Source: Flavobacteriaceae bacterium (lineage in GTDB: Bacteria; Bacteroidota; Bacteroidia; Flavobacteriales; Flavobacteriaceae). From it: a stretch of 64,000 bases of DNA. Below are positions 34,929-45,100 of this stretch, one piece after another. Position 1 is the stretch's first letter. Every line of letters starts with the position of its first letter. Under the pieces are notes generated by a model. The model searched no databases, had not been told where the DNA came from, and worked only from the letters and a program-made list of their open reading frames with translations. Where the stretch lies: contig JABDMU010000075.1 of the NCBI GenBank assembly GCA_013001285.1, positions 1 to 64,000 of the forward strand, written 5' to 3'. The translations under genes and the position numbers were made by a program.

Positions 34929-37106
34929 ATGAAAAGGAATATTAATATTTTGATGCTTACCCTACTTCTGGCGTTTGCATCCTGTAGTTTCACAACCAAG
35001 ACTTTTGAAGATAATGATAAAGATAAATTGCTCATCCAACTCATTACCTACGTGCTGGAGCAAGGACATTTCGATCCTAAATCAATGGATGATAACTTCT
35101 CTGAAGGGGTTTATAAAGATTACCTAAATCAGTTAGATCCATTCAAGCGCTATTTTCATGAATCAGATATTCGCGAGTTTGAAAAGTATAAAGATGAGAT
35201 CGATAATCAGTTGATGAATTATGACCTGAGCTTTTTTAATTTGACACATGAGCGCTTATTAAAACGCATTGAAGAGTCAAAAGCAATATATAAGGAAGTG
35301 CTTGAAACGCCATTCGATTTCTCTATTAAAGAAGATTACACCACCGATTATGATAAATTGGATTATGTAAAGAATAAAAAACAATTAAAAGAACGCTGGA
35401 GAAAACAGCTTAAATTCTCTAGTATTGCGAATTTTCATGATCTGAAATTAGATCAAGAGCAGTATCAAGAAAATTTGAAAAAAATGAGTGCTGCTGAGCG
35501 TGAAAAGGCGTTAAATCCCGATAATGAATTTGTGGTAAGATCTGAGGCTGAATTAGAGAAAGAAGCTAGAGAAGCAACTCTAAGATCGCTTGACGAACTT
35601 TATGATTTCATTGATGACAGACAGCGAAAAGATTGGTTTTCTGTTTATGTGAATGCAGTTGTTGAAGAATTCGATCCACACACATTTTATTTTGCTCCAG
35701 AGGATAAAGACAGATTTGATGTGGCCATTTCAGGAAATTATCGCGGGATTGGTGCTAGACTTCAGAAAAAGATGGATAACATCATTGTGAATGAAGTGAT
35801 CTCGGGAGGTCCTGCTTGGCGCCAAAATAAATTAGAAGTTGGTGATCAAATTTTAAAGGTCAGACAAGAAAATGAAGAAAAAGCGATCAGTATTGTAGGT
35901 ATGCGATTAGATGATGCTGTTAAATTGATCAAGGGTCCAGAAGGCACAGAAGTTATCCTGACCCTGAAAAAAGTAGACGGTACCATTGAAGATCTTGCCA
36001 TTATGCGTGATATTGTTGAATTGGAAGAAACATATGCCAAATCATCTGTTGTAAAGAAAGATGGAAAAACCTTCGGGGTGATTAATTTGCCTAAGTTTTA
36101 TGTCGACTTTACAGACTATAATAATAGAAATGCAGCAAGTGACATTAAGGTAGAGATCGAGCGCCTTAAGGATCAAGGTATGGAAGGTCTAGTCTTAGAC
36201 CTCAGAAATAATGGTGGAGGATCTTTAAAAACGGTTGTCGATATGGCTGGGTTATTCATAAAGGAAGGTCCGGTTGTGCAGGTACGTACTACTGGCGAAC
36301 CAAAAGAAATATTGGCGGATAAAGATAAATCAATAGTTTGGGATGGACCACTCGTTATTTTAGTGAATGAATTATCAGCATCAGCTTCTGAAATATTAGC
36401 GGCGGCAATGCAAGATTATAAACGAGCTATTGTTATTGGTAGTAAACAAACCTATGGAAAAGGAACCGTTCAAAATGTACTTGATCTAAACCGGATGGTA
36501 AGGAATAATACTAATGGCGATATGGGGGCTTTGAAATTTACAACTCAAAAATTTTACCGAATAAATGGTGGTTCAACACAGCTCGAAGGTGTAAAGAGTG
36601 ACGTCATTGTTCCAGATCGTTATAGCTATATCGATATTGGTGAACGCGATCAAGAAAACCCATTGCCTTGGGATCAAATTGAAGCGGTGAATTATGATCT
36701 ATGGAGTAATTACTTCGATTATGATACCACCATTCAAAAAAGTAAAGAGCGCATGGACAGCAGCGAACAATTAAAATTAATTGATGCTAATGCCAAATGG
36801 ATTAAAACCATACGCGATCAGAATGAGTTCTCATTAAAATATGATGAATATAAAGCACGGCTTGACCTGAATGAAGAAGAAGCTAAACGTTTTGAAAAAC
36901 TGTCAGATTATACTACCAATTTGACTTTTGAATCATTGCCTTATGAAGTTGCCTTGATGGAAAAAGATTCCGTTTTAAAAATGAAACGCCAGCGATGGCA
37001 TCAAAACCTGAGTAAGGATGTGTATATGGAAGAGGCATTGAATGTGCTTAATGATCTTAAAATGACATACGGGATAAAGACCAAAGTGGCTGCCGTTAAG
37101 GATTAA
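34929..37106 (+). CDS. Carboxy-terminal processing protease (Prc/Tsp, S41A) lipoprotein
   Basis: A 725-residue periplasmic serine protease, lipidated at LAFASCSF (Cys near residue 20). The N-terminal helical domain (about 25-220) resembles Tsp. A PDZ domain lies near 230-330 (GNYRGIGARLQKK ... VISGGPAWRQNKLEVGDQI). The S41 catalytic part shows GLVLDLRNNGGGSLKTVVDMAGLF, then VNELSASASEILAAAMQDY with the nucleophile Ser and YGKGTVQNVLDL with the Lys. It trims or degrades envelope proteins. ATG 34929 is chosen; an in-frame TTG lies at 34893. 7 nt before an ABC permease. Confidence 0.95.
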   Translation: MKRNINILMLTLLLAFASCSFTTKTFEDNDKDKLLIQLITYVLEQGHFDPKSMDDNFSEGVYKDYLNQLDPFKRYFHESDIREFEKYKDEIDNQLMNYDLSFFNLTHERLLKRIEESKAIYKEVLETPFDFSIKEDYTTDYDKLDYVKNKKQLKERWRKQLKFSSIANFHDLKLDQEQYQENLKKMSAAEREKALNPDNEFVVRSEAELEKEAREATLRSLDELYDFIDDRQRKDWFSVYVNAVVEEFDPHTFYFAPEDKDRFDVAISGNYRGIGARLQKKMDNIIVNEVISGGPAWRQNKLEVGDQILKVRQENEEKAISIVGMRLDDAVKLIKGPEGTEVILTLKKVDGTIEDLAIMRDIVELEETYAKSSVVKKDGKTFGVINLPKFYVDFTDYNNRNAASDIKVEIERLKDQGMEGLVLDLRNNGGGSLKTVVDMAGLFIKEGPVVQVRTTGEPKEILADKDKSIVWDGPLVILVNELSASASEILAAAMQDYKRAIVIGSKQTYGKGTVQNVLDLNRMVRNNTNGDMGALKFTTQKFYRINGGSTQLEGVKSDVIVPDRYSYIDIGERDQENPLPWDQIEAVNYDLWSNYFDYDTTIQKSKERMDSSEQLKLIDANAKWIKTIRDQNEFSLKYDEYKARLDLNEEEAKRFEKLSDYTTNLTFESLPYEVALMEKDSVLKMKRQRWHQNLSKDVYMEEALNVLNDLKMTYGIKTKVAAVKD

Positions 37107-37113
37107 AAAATAA

Positions 37114-38211
37114 ATGACAAAAACCAAAAATTCATTATCTGGTTTAGCGCTCCAAAATTTCAAAAAGAGTTTTTGGGGCGTTTTTAGTTTTTGGTTTATT
37201 GTATTGGTTGGTTTTATTTCAGTTTTCGCCTATGTGATCGCGCCAGACAACTCGCAGTACGCCAACCAAATGCATTTATCAATTCATTCAAAAGCACCAG
37301 GATTTGAAGTTCAAATGCTAACTTTACCTTTGTCTACAGGTGTTCAACCTCCTCAAAATTGGTTGGATAGGGTTTTCTTCGGAAAGAAAAATTTAGAGAC
37401 TGAAATTCCGATTTCTAGTTTTCAGGTTAGTGATGACGGAAACCAATTGGTATATGTTGAATATGCGTCTGATGGGCTGACAGGTATGACAAAAACTATC
37501 GATTTAAATGGTGCCCATCCTAAAGATCTTGTCAAAGAAAAAAAGTTTCTTTTTGGAACTGATAAATATGGACGAGATCTTCTAAGTAGAATTTTAGTTG
37601 GTGCAAGAATCTCTTTCTTTATAGGTTTTGTAGCGGTATTTATTTCTCTATTGATCGGTATTCTACTGGGAAGTCTAGCAGGATATTATGGCGGGAAGGT
37701 AGATACTATCATCATGTGGATTATAAACGTGACCTGGTCCATCCCAACCTTACTTTTGGTCATTGCCATAACCTTGGCATTGGGCAAAGGTTTTTGGCAG
37801 GTATTTATTGCCGTAGGATTGACCATGTGGGTTGAAGTAGCGCGTGTGGTACGCGGACAAATTATAAGTACAAAAGAACAGCAATACGTCACTGCGGCAA
37901 GAGCATTAGGTTTTGGAGATACTAGAATCATTGTCAAGCACATTTTACCTAATATTTTAGCACCAGTCATTGTGATCTCAGCTGCTAATTTTGCAGCAGC
38001 CATTCTTATTGAAAGTGGCCTAAGTTTTCTTGGAATAGGGGCACAACCACCAATGGCAAGTTGGGGTGCTATGATTAAGGACCATTATAATTATATTATT
38101 TTAGGAAAACCGTATTTAGCCATAATTCCTGGACTTTGTATTATGAGTTTGGTCATGGCTTTTATGATGATAGGAAATACCTTAAGGGATGCCCTTGATG
38201 TGAAAAATTAA
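37114..38211 (+). CDS. Opp/Dpp-type ABC transporter permease (OppC-like)
   Basis: A 365-residue permease of a peptide or nickel-type importer. N-terminal TM at about 22-45, then a periplasmic loop of roughly 100 residues that is longer than in E. coli DppC. The FLFGTDKYGRDLLSRILVGARIS segment opens the BPD_transp_1 core with five TM helices, and the EAA loop is EQQYVTAARALGFGDTRIIVKHILPNILAPV split around residues 255-285. No OppB, ATPase or binding protein lies nearby, so partners must be encoded elsewhere. Probably co-transcribed with the processing protease. Confidence 0.9.
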   Translation: MTKTKNSLSGLALQNFKKSFWGVFSFWFIVLVGFISVFAYVIAPDNSQYANQMHLSIHSKAPGFEVQMLTLPLSTGVQPPQNWLDRVFFGKKNLETEIPISSFQVSDDGNQLVYVEYASDGLTGMTKTIDLNGAHPKDLVKEKKFLFGTDKYGRDLLSRILVGARISFFIGFVAVFISLLIGILLGSLAGYYGGKVDTIIMWIINVTWSIPTLLLVIAITLALGKGFWQVFIAVGLTMWVEVARVVRGQIISTKEQQYVTAARALGFGDTRIIVKHILPNILAPVIVISAANFAAAILIESGLSFLGIGAQPPMASWGAMIKDHYNYIILGKPYLAIIPGLCIMSLVMAFMMIGNTLRDALDVKN

Positions 38212-38212
38212 T

Positions 38213-39019
38213 ATGAAAAGAAAAACGATATACTCAATTATAGCAATTCTTATTCTAGTAGGAATTTATGGTTATAATTATTATTTAGATCATAAGGTTC
38301 AGCAAAGCCTTTATGATCAAGGTGCAGCTACCAAAACCGATACGAACACGTTCTTTTTACCGACAAGTACCACAGGACAGATCATTCATCATGATGGTTA
38401 TTCATTGTCTTATCACGAAGCTTACGAACAAGCCGAGTGGGTAGCCTATGAGCTAAAAGCATCCCATGTTACATCCAGTAATTTTAAGCGACCATATTTT
38501 GAAGTTGATAAAGCGGTGAAAACCAAATCGGCACATTGGAAGAATTATAAAAAATCAGGTTATACACGGGGTCATTTATGCCCTGCTGGCGATAGGAAGT
38601 ACAGTAAAGAAGCGCATGACGAGACTTTTTTAACCAGTAATATCAGTCCGCAATCTGGTGATTTCAATGGTGGCGTATGGAATCGATTAGAGCAAAAAGT
38701 ACGCTATTGGGCCAAACGAAACGATGGTGTATTTGTTGTGACTGGAGGCGTCTTAAAAAAAGGCCTTCCAACAATAGGTGATGAGCGAGTTGCTATACCT
38801 TCACATTTCTATAAAATACTTGTTAATTATAACAATGGCGACCCCAAAATGTTAGCCTTTTTAATACCTCATAAAGATTCAAAAAAGCCGCTTTATAGTT
38901 TCGTGGTATCCACAGACAGTATAGAAGCTCTGACTGGAATTGATTTCTTCCCACAATTAGAAGATACTATTGAAGATGAGTTAGAAGCGTCGTCTAATTA
39001 TAAGAATTGGAGTTTCTAA
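38213..39019 (+). CDS. Membrane-anchored DNA/RNA non-specific endonuclease
   Basis: A 268-residue nuclease of the beta-beta-alpha-Me type (NUC family). One N-terminal TM or uncleaved signal (about 5-25) places it in the periplasm. The catalytic motif is YTRGHLCPAGDRK near residue 120 (the DRGH-type motif with T in place of D, as in many relatives), with the metal Asn near NISPQSGDFNGGVWNRLE at about 145. It could degrade incoming DNA or scavenge nucleotides. ATG 38213, one base after the permease stop. Confidence 0.92.
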   Translation: MKRKTIYSIIAILILVGIYGYNYYLDHKVQQSLYDQGAATKTDTNTFFLPTSTTGQIIHHDGYSLSYHEAYEQAEWVAYELKASHVTSSNFKRPYFEVDKAVKTKSAHWKNYKKSGYTRGHLCPAGDRKYSKEAHDETFLTSNISPQSGDFNGGVWNRLEQKVRYWAKRNDGVFVVTGGVLKKGLPTIGDERVAIPSHFYKILVNYNNGDPKMLAFLIPHKDSKKPLYSFVVSTDSIEALTGIDFFPQLEDTIEDELEASSNYKNWSF

Positions 39020-39050
39020 AAAAAAAACGACTCAATTTGAGTCGCTTAAT
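39020..39050. terminator. Intrinsic terminator
   Basis: Stem CGACTC/GAGTCG within 39028-39044, preceded by a long A-run and followed by CTTAATTTT. It best serves the leftward DUF4136 gene, and is also possible for the nuclease gene. Confidence 0.7.
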
Positions 39051-39053
39051 TTT

Positions 39054-39596
39054 CTAATTTTCTATACCAGGTGGGTATTTTTCCATGATCCTCATCACAA
39101 ATTCTTTGATACGTTCTTCCTTTTTACTCATGCTTTGTGAAAGATATCCACGTCCTACACCTTGCCATACCAATTCCCTTTTTGAAGCGTCTATGAGGTC
39201 GATATATAAAGAGCCTTCTGTGGAGGTACTTACATGACCAAAGCCGCCTCCCCAGTACCATGGACTCCAGCCCCAGCCATAGCCGAAGCCGCCCCAGCCG
39301 TTGTTATAAACGTTTAATTTTTCTCTTGATTTGGTAAAAATACTTACCAAAAGGTCTGGGTTTTCTGATTTGGTAAATCCTTTGGCTAATAATTCGGCTT
39401 CAATAGCACGAAGAATCCTGCGTTTGTCAAGGTCGCTAATTTCAGCCTTATCAATTCCTGTTTTGTAAAAAGCAAATGTCTTGTAAGCATTAAAATCTGC
39501 CTGTTTGTCGTAGTCTGTGGCTACACGAACCGATACACACGAAGTGATCAATACGGTGAATACCAAAACCATCGCGGTTGTTAATAGTTTTTTCAT
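39054..39596 (-). CDS. DUF4136 lipoprotein
   Basis: A 180-residue lipoprotein with lipobox VLITSCVSV (Cys near residue 20). It has the DUF4136 pattern: VRVATDYDKQADFNAYKTFAFYK at the N-terminus, DLDKRRILRAIEAELLAKGFTKSENPDLLVSIF in the middle and LYIDLIDASKRELVWQGVGRG near the end. A Gly/Trp/Tyr-rich insertion (NNGWGGFGYGWGWSPWYWGG) lies near residue 105, common in this family. Function is unknown. It stands 22 nt after the urocanate hydratase gene on the same strand. Confidence 0.9.
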   Translation of the reverse strand: MKKLLTTAMVLVFTVLITSCVSVRVATDYDKQADFNAYKTFAFYKTGIDKAEISDLDKRRILRAIEAELLAKGFTKSENPDLLVSIFTKSREKLNVYNNGWGGFGYGWGWSPWYWGGGFGHVSTSTEGSLYIDLIDASKRELVWQGVGRGYLSQSMSKKEERIKEFVMRIMEKYPPGIEN

Positions 39597-39617
39597 AGCT
39601 TTTGTATTAATGGTTAT

Positions 39618-41783
39618 TTAGGTGTTAAATAATTTTTCATCTACACTATTTGGAAGGGTTACCTTTAAATTAGGTTCGGCCTCCATGGCGCGTTCAATAG
39701 CAAATATTGCTTCTTCATTTCTTGCCCAACTTCGTCTTGCAATACCGTTATTAACGTCCCAGAATAACATCGATTTCAGACGTCTTTCTGCGTCACTAGT
39801 ACCATCAAGAACCATACCAAATCCGCCATTTATAACTTCACCCCATCCTACGCCACCACCATTATGAATGCTCACCCAGGTGGCACCGCGAAAGCTATCA
39901 CCAATAACATTGTGAATGGCCATATCTGCTGTGAATTGCGATCCGTCATAAATATTGCTGGTTTCTCTGTATGGAGAATCAGTTCCAGACACGTCATGAT
40001 GGTCGCGTCCAAGGATTACGTAACCTATTTCACCGGCATGTATAGCATCATTGAAAGCTTTTGCAATCTTCATACGCCCTTCAGCATTTGCATATAAAAT
40101 TCGAGCCTGAGATCCTACTACAAGATTGTTGTCCTGAGCGCCTTTGATCCATTTTATGTTATCGGCCATTTGCTGTTGAATTTCTCTAGGCGAATTTTCT
40201 TTGATCTCCTCAAGCACTTTACAAGCAATGGCATCTGTTTTTACCAGATCTTCGGCATCACCTGAAGCGCAGACCCATCTAAATGGCCCAAATCCATAAT
40301 CGAAACACATTGGTCCCATGATATCCTGAACATAACTTGGGTATTTGAAATCGATACCATTTTCCGCCATAACATCGGCTCCTGCTCTAGAAGCTTCCAA
40401 AAGGAAGGCATTACCATAATCAAAAAAATAGGTGCCGCTAGCGGTATGTTTATTTATTGCTTCGGCATGTCGTCTTAAGCCTTCCCGAACTTTTTCTTTA
40501 AATAGTTTAGGGTTGTTTGCCATCATCTCATTCGCTTCTTTAAATGAAAGTCCGACCGGATAATAACCACCAGCCCATGGATTGTGCAATGAGGTTTGAT
40601 CAGAGCCAAGATCGATGTAAATATTTTCAGTAGCAAAAGCTTCCCATAGGTCAACCACATTACCATGATAGGCTATGGAAACAACTTCATTTTGTGTTTG
40701 TGCAATTTTAACTCGGTCTACCAGTGCATTGATATGTGAATAGACTTCATCAACCCAACCTTGCGAATGTCTTGTTTGAACGGCTTTTTCATTTACCTCG
40801 GCACAAACTGTAATGCATCCAGCTATATTACCGGCTTTTGGTTGTGCGCCACTCATGCCGCCTAATCCTGCAGTTACAAATAATTTGCCCTTTGGTGACG
40901 TGTTGATTTTTCTAAAACCATTCAAAACGGTAATGGTTGTGCCGTGAACGATGCCCTGTGGACCAATATACATGTAGCTGCCTGCAGTCATTTGACCATA
41001 CTGAGTAACGCCTAAAGCATTGTATTTTTCCCAGTCATCTTGCTTCGAATAATTGGGGATCATCATCCCGTTAGTAACCACTACTCGAGGCGCATCTTTA
41101 TGTGAAGGAAATAACCCAAGTGGATGCCCCGAATACATGACCAAAGTTTGTTCTTCGGTCATTTCGGCCAAATATTTCATGGTTAGTCTGTATTGCGCCC
41201 AGTTTTGAAATACGGCCCCATTCCCACCATAGGTAATCAATTCATGGGGGTGTTGTGCTACGACATGATCTAGATTGTTTTGAATCATTAACATGATAGC
41301 TGCAGCCTGTTTTGATCTTGCGGGATACTCATCTATAGGGCGGGCATACATTTTATAATCTGGTCGGAACCTATACATATAGATTCGTCCGAAGGTCTCT
41401 AATTCATATTTAAATTCACTTAGTAATTCTTCATGATGAGTCGCGTCAAAATAGCGCAAGGCATTTTTTAAGGCCAATTTTTTCTCTTCTGAAGTTAATA
41501 TGTCCTTACGTTTTGGAGCATGACTTACTTCTGGATCAAAAGGTTTAATTAAAGGTAAATCAGAAGGAATGCCTTCCAAGATTTGATCTTTAAAAGTCAT
41601 AGTCGAAGTTTGCATTTTGTGTTGTTTTAAACTTGTTGAATTTTTATTAAAACCATATGGACAATGCCTGCAATTGCTTTCACAACAATAACCTCGTTTA
41701 AGTAGGTATTGCTCAGTAAAGACCCTGTATCCTTCGGGCGATAAATAAAAATCTCCTTTTTCAATCGGGACAATTTTCTTCAT
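39618..41783 (-). CDS. hutU: Urocanate hydratase with N-terminal DUF5522 domain fused in frame
   Basis: A 721-residue frame. Residues 57-721 are urocanate hydratase, the second step of histidine breakdown, with YGGNGAVFQNWAQYRLTMK, AGLGGMSGAQPKAGNIAG for NAD binding, and the catalytic region FRWVCASGDAEDLVKTD. Residues 1-56 are a DUF5522 domain: GDFYLSPEGYRVFTEQYLLK then RGYCCESNCRHCPYGF. DUF5522 is normally a free small protein, and hutU normally starts at the equivalent of Met57 (ATG 41615). A TAA at 41629-41627, in the +1 frame, lies where the first gene should stop. So this is either a true fusion or two genes merged by a 1-nt indel. Confidence 0.9.
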   Translation of the reverse strand: MKKIVPIEKGDFYLSPEGYRVFTEQYLLKRGYCCESNCRHCPYGFNKNSTSLKQHKMQTSTMTFKDQILEGIPSDLPLIKPFDPEVSHAPKRKDILTSEEKKLALKNALRYFDATHHEELLSEFKYELETFGRIYMYRFRPDYKMYARPIDEYPARSKQAAAIMLMIQNNLDHVVAQHPHELITYGGNGAVFQNWAQYRLTMKYLAEMTEEQTLVMYSGHPLGLFPSHKDAPRVVVTNGMMIPNYSKQDDWEKYNALGVTQYGQMTAGSYMYIGPQGIVHGTTITVLNGFRKINTSPKGKLFVTAGLGGMSGAQPKAGNIAGCITVCAEVNEKAVQTRHSQGWVDEVYSHINALVDRVKIAQTQNEVVSIAYHGNVVDLWEAFATENIYIDLGSDQTSLHNPWAGGYYPVGLSFKEANEMMANNPKLFKEKVREGLRRHAEAINKHTASGTYFFDYGNAFLLEASRAGADVMAENGIDFKYPSYVQDIMGPMCFDYGFGPFRWVCASGDAEDLVKTDAIACKVLEEIKENSPREIQQQMADNIKWIKGAQDNNLVVGSQARILYANAEGRMKIAKAFNDAIHAGEIGYVILGRDHHDVSGTDSPYRETSNIYDGSQFTADMAIHNVIGDSFRGATWVSIHNGGGVGWGEVINGGFGMVLDGTSDAERRLKSMLFWDVNNGIARRSWARNEEAIFAIERAMEAEPNLKVTLPNSVDEKLFNT

Positions 41784-41789
41784 ATATTA

Positions 41790-41797
41790 CAAAGATA
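41790..41797 (-). promoter_or_regulatory. -7 box, TATCTTTG, immediately upstream of the DUF5522-hutU frame
   Basis: A perfect TAnnTTTG element ending 6 nt before the ATG at 41783, so the transcript would be leaderless or nearly so. No -33 element was found. Confidence 0.45.
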
Positions 41798-41820
41798 ATG
41801 TAAATTGGATTGATTTTTGA

Positions 41821-42156
41821 ATGACAATAATGATGATTTTAGTACTCAAATATTTAATCCCAAAAGGTTACATCGGACTTACGGTCTTTCCATTTATTTT
41901 CATTAAGAACGGAGGTTTAAAAACGAATGCATCGCTAATTAATCATGAGAAGATCCATTTACAACAACAACTCGAATTATTGATCATTCCTTTTTTCATT
42001 CTCTATGGTTTAGATTTTATTATTGGCCTGATATACTATCGTAATTGGCATTTGGCATATAAAAACATTATTTTTGAACGTGAAGCCTATGCAAAAGAAA
42101 AAGACCTAGATTATTTAAAATCTAGGCCTTTTTGGGCATTTTCAAAATACGTTTAG
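41821..42156 (+). CDS. Small membrane protein with HExxH motif
   Basis: A 111-residue protein with two hydrophobic segments (about 5-28 and 53-73). Between them lies LINHEKIHLQQQLELL, a zincin-type HExxH, and after the second is FEREAYAKEKDL, where the Glu could be a third ligand as in gluzincins. It looks like a minimal membrane metallopeptidase or metal-binding protein; I know of no characterised member. A terminator hairpin lies inside its last codons (42105-42133). ATG 41821 or one of the next two Met codons starts it. Confidence 0.72.
   Translation: MTIMMILVLKYLIPKGYIGLTVFPFIFIKNGGLKTNASLINHEKIHLQQQLELLIIPFFILYGLDFIIGLIYYRNWHLAYKNIIFEREAYAKEKDLDYLKSRPFWAFSKYV
42098..42133. terminator. 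Terminator hairpin inside the coding end of the HExxH gene
   Basis: Perfect 8-bp stem CCTAGATT (42105-42112) / AATCTAGG (42119-42126). Rightwards it is followed by CCTTTTT and leftwards by TCTTTTTCTTTT. It can end the convergent T9SS gene, but rightward termination would stop about 20 nt short of the HExxH gene's stop codon. Confidence 0.7.
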
Positions 42157-42160
42157 TGCA

Positions 42161-45100
42161 CTACTGAACCACTTTTTTGATTTTATATTTGCCGTTGCTT
42201 AAAGTTGCCTTTACGATATAGGCGCTTTTCGATAGTTGTAAATTATTAAGGGTTTGTTGTTGCGAGTTCACATCTTTCAGATCAATGATCACACGTCCAA
42301 TAATATCATAAATAATTATAGATTCTATAGGCAAACTACCAGAGGATACATGAATACCCTGTTGATCACCTCGTATAATAAGATCTGAATTATCTGTAAT
42401 TTCGTCAGTTCCAAGTGCTTCATTAGTATATCTTAAAACAAATCGGTCATCAAAGGTACCTGCTTCAGAAGTAAAGCCATAAGGCGAAACTCTTAAATCA
42501 TGAATCACATCACTGTAAGTATCTTCAAGATATATTGCTTGCTGCGCATCTGAGAATAATCCATCTACCGAATTTATTGCAATTCGATAAGTTTCATTTA
42601 CAGGCACAGTAAATCCAATTGGCACCAGATCCTCTTCAACAAATGGAATTGGTCGTCCTTGAATAGACATTTTCTTTTCAACTGCCAAGGAGTAAAAACT
42701 AATAGGAGTGCCAGGATATTCATAACCATCATATAGTCGGTCGTCATCTAGTGTCGCACCTTCAATATAACCTACTAATAAAGATGTTGCAAAATCATCT
42801 GGAGTAATGAGATCTAACCAAATTCGATGACGTTCAATGTCGTTATTATAAGGATTACTTCCAGGAGGACCATAAAAAATACTGTTAGTATTGCTTGCAC
42901 TTCGCATACTGTTGTTAAAAGTAATGGTCTCAGATTGGGTACCGGTATCTAACATCAATACGAAGAAGGCCTGACCAGCAGCTAAATTACCATTAAATCC
43001 AGGAGGATTCGGTCCCGTCCAGTTATTATCGATATAATCATTAGGATTGTAATTATAAACAAAATCCTGATAGAACGGACTATTCTCAGTATTACTTGGT
43101 GGATTTTGATGAGTCCATAAATAAATAGTGCCATCAATTGTATTGTTTGCAGGATTCGTTATAAAATCTGAATAGGAAACAGCTGAAGGAAATGGATTTC
43201 CTACCAGGTTCCAGTTATCATCCTGAGCCGTTACCATGGTATCACCCGGTCCAATATAATCAGCTCCAGTATAAGTACCTCGCTCGATCGATCTTGTGAT
43301 AACTCCATTTCTTGCTGTACCAACAAATAAAGGTGTATCTGCTGTTGGTGTACCCGCAATATCTCTAATAATGTAGCCTTTTCCAGGTAACATTGGATTA
43401 TCATTTGAATTCAACCATTGTCCATAATTATTAGCAACAGTAGGATCCCATTCCCAAATAAGGCCAGGATTAGATCCTGGAGAAACAAGCTGAACATTTT
43501 GTCCATCAACTGGCGATGACCAATACACATAATCTTGAGGGCCGACACCTGTTACGGTTCGTTCCATTCTAATATCTCCTGAATTGCTAAACGTATCATC
43601 AATTTGAACCAAACTACCTCCTGATCTTATTAAAAAGGTTCCGCCTGCGTTAACAACAACATCTTCAGTTACGGTAAGCACTTTGTCAGAAGCGATCTCG
43701 AGCGATGCACTTGGCCTAACAGTAAGGTTAAGACATTCACCAGGTGTTGGTGGTGTAGGAGCACCTGGATAGGTTAATATCGGACTAGGTATTACATTAT
43801 TAATGATCACACAATCAGCGGCGGTTGGTACAATTCCAGTATTCCAGTTACCTGGAGTATACCAATTTGAAGTACCAGCACCTGCGGTCCATTCTGTACA
43901 AGTGGTACAGTTTGAAATCACATAATCTGCTTGAGTTCTCGGGCCTCCACCTGGGCATCCGGCCCAGAAAGAAGTTGTTCCTGCGGTATTGGTGTCAGTT
44001 AGGCCTGATCCAGCAACTCCAACAGGATCAAATACAGCTCCAGAGCCAATAGCAGTGCCACCTGTTGCTGTTGTATACCATTCTACATCAACAGTTGTTG
44101 TTGATACATTCCAAGTAAAAGGTCCTGTATGTGTAATGTTTCCAAAACTGAATATTGTTGTATATAGTCTGTAATTTACCCCAGCAGTTAAATTGGCGGT
44201 GATCTGAGGATCTAAAGCAGGTCCATCATCATCATCACCTGCTACCCATCCAGCACTACAAATACCAGGGGTAAAACCGATATCCTGATTCACAATATAA
44301 CCCATACCATCAAAGTATGGAGATGGTGTATCCATTGCAAAAACATAAGTTCCACTTACTGTTACAGTAAAATCATGAAAGGTATAATTCGAGGTTTGAG
44401 GATCGAATGAACAAGCATCACCACTTTGAATAAAGATCTCTGGTCTTGAGGCAACGGAATCGGTTGCAGCATTTAAAGCACCAGCAATAGCCCCTCCAAA
44501 TGGAACCGTCGTTCCTGCAGAGGTACAAGTGATATCTGTAGTTAAAGGTTCGCTTGGATCCCCTACACAAATGCTCACCCCGTTGGTTCCTACAATGGTT
44601 GTTGTCACACATAGTCCAAATGAACCATTATTATTATTTCCGTATTCCCACATTCTTACATATAAGATTTCTCCTGGCGTTTGACCAGTTAATGTAATCG
44701 AAGACATTAAACCGTTCGCACTGCTGTCATCATCACATTGAATGAGCGTTAGCGCGCCACAGGTTCCAGAATAAACTGCCATTCCGCTATCAGTCACAGT
44801 TCCAGTTTGAGAATCGATGATAAGATCTCCAGAAGGTGGAACTTCCACATAAAACCAAAGATCGCCACCTTGATAGTTAGCACATCCAGGATTTGCTACA
44901 CCACTATCACTAGCTGCTGCATTATTATAAGTAGTGTAATTGCAAGTAACATCTGGAATCAATTCAATAGCACCAACACAAGCATCATTTGGTGGTGGAG
45001 GTGGAGGTGAACCGATACAGATATCAAAAGAAGAAGTTTGTCCTGAACTAGCTGTCCAAGAATATACTTGAACAAAATATGTATTACCAATTGTTAATCC

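Noticed and set aside
39054-39596. Glycine/tryptophan-rich segment as a sign of frameshift
   Set aside because: Low-complexity insertions at this place are usual in DUF4136 proteins, and the frame continues correctly on both sides.
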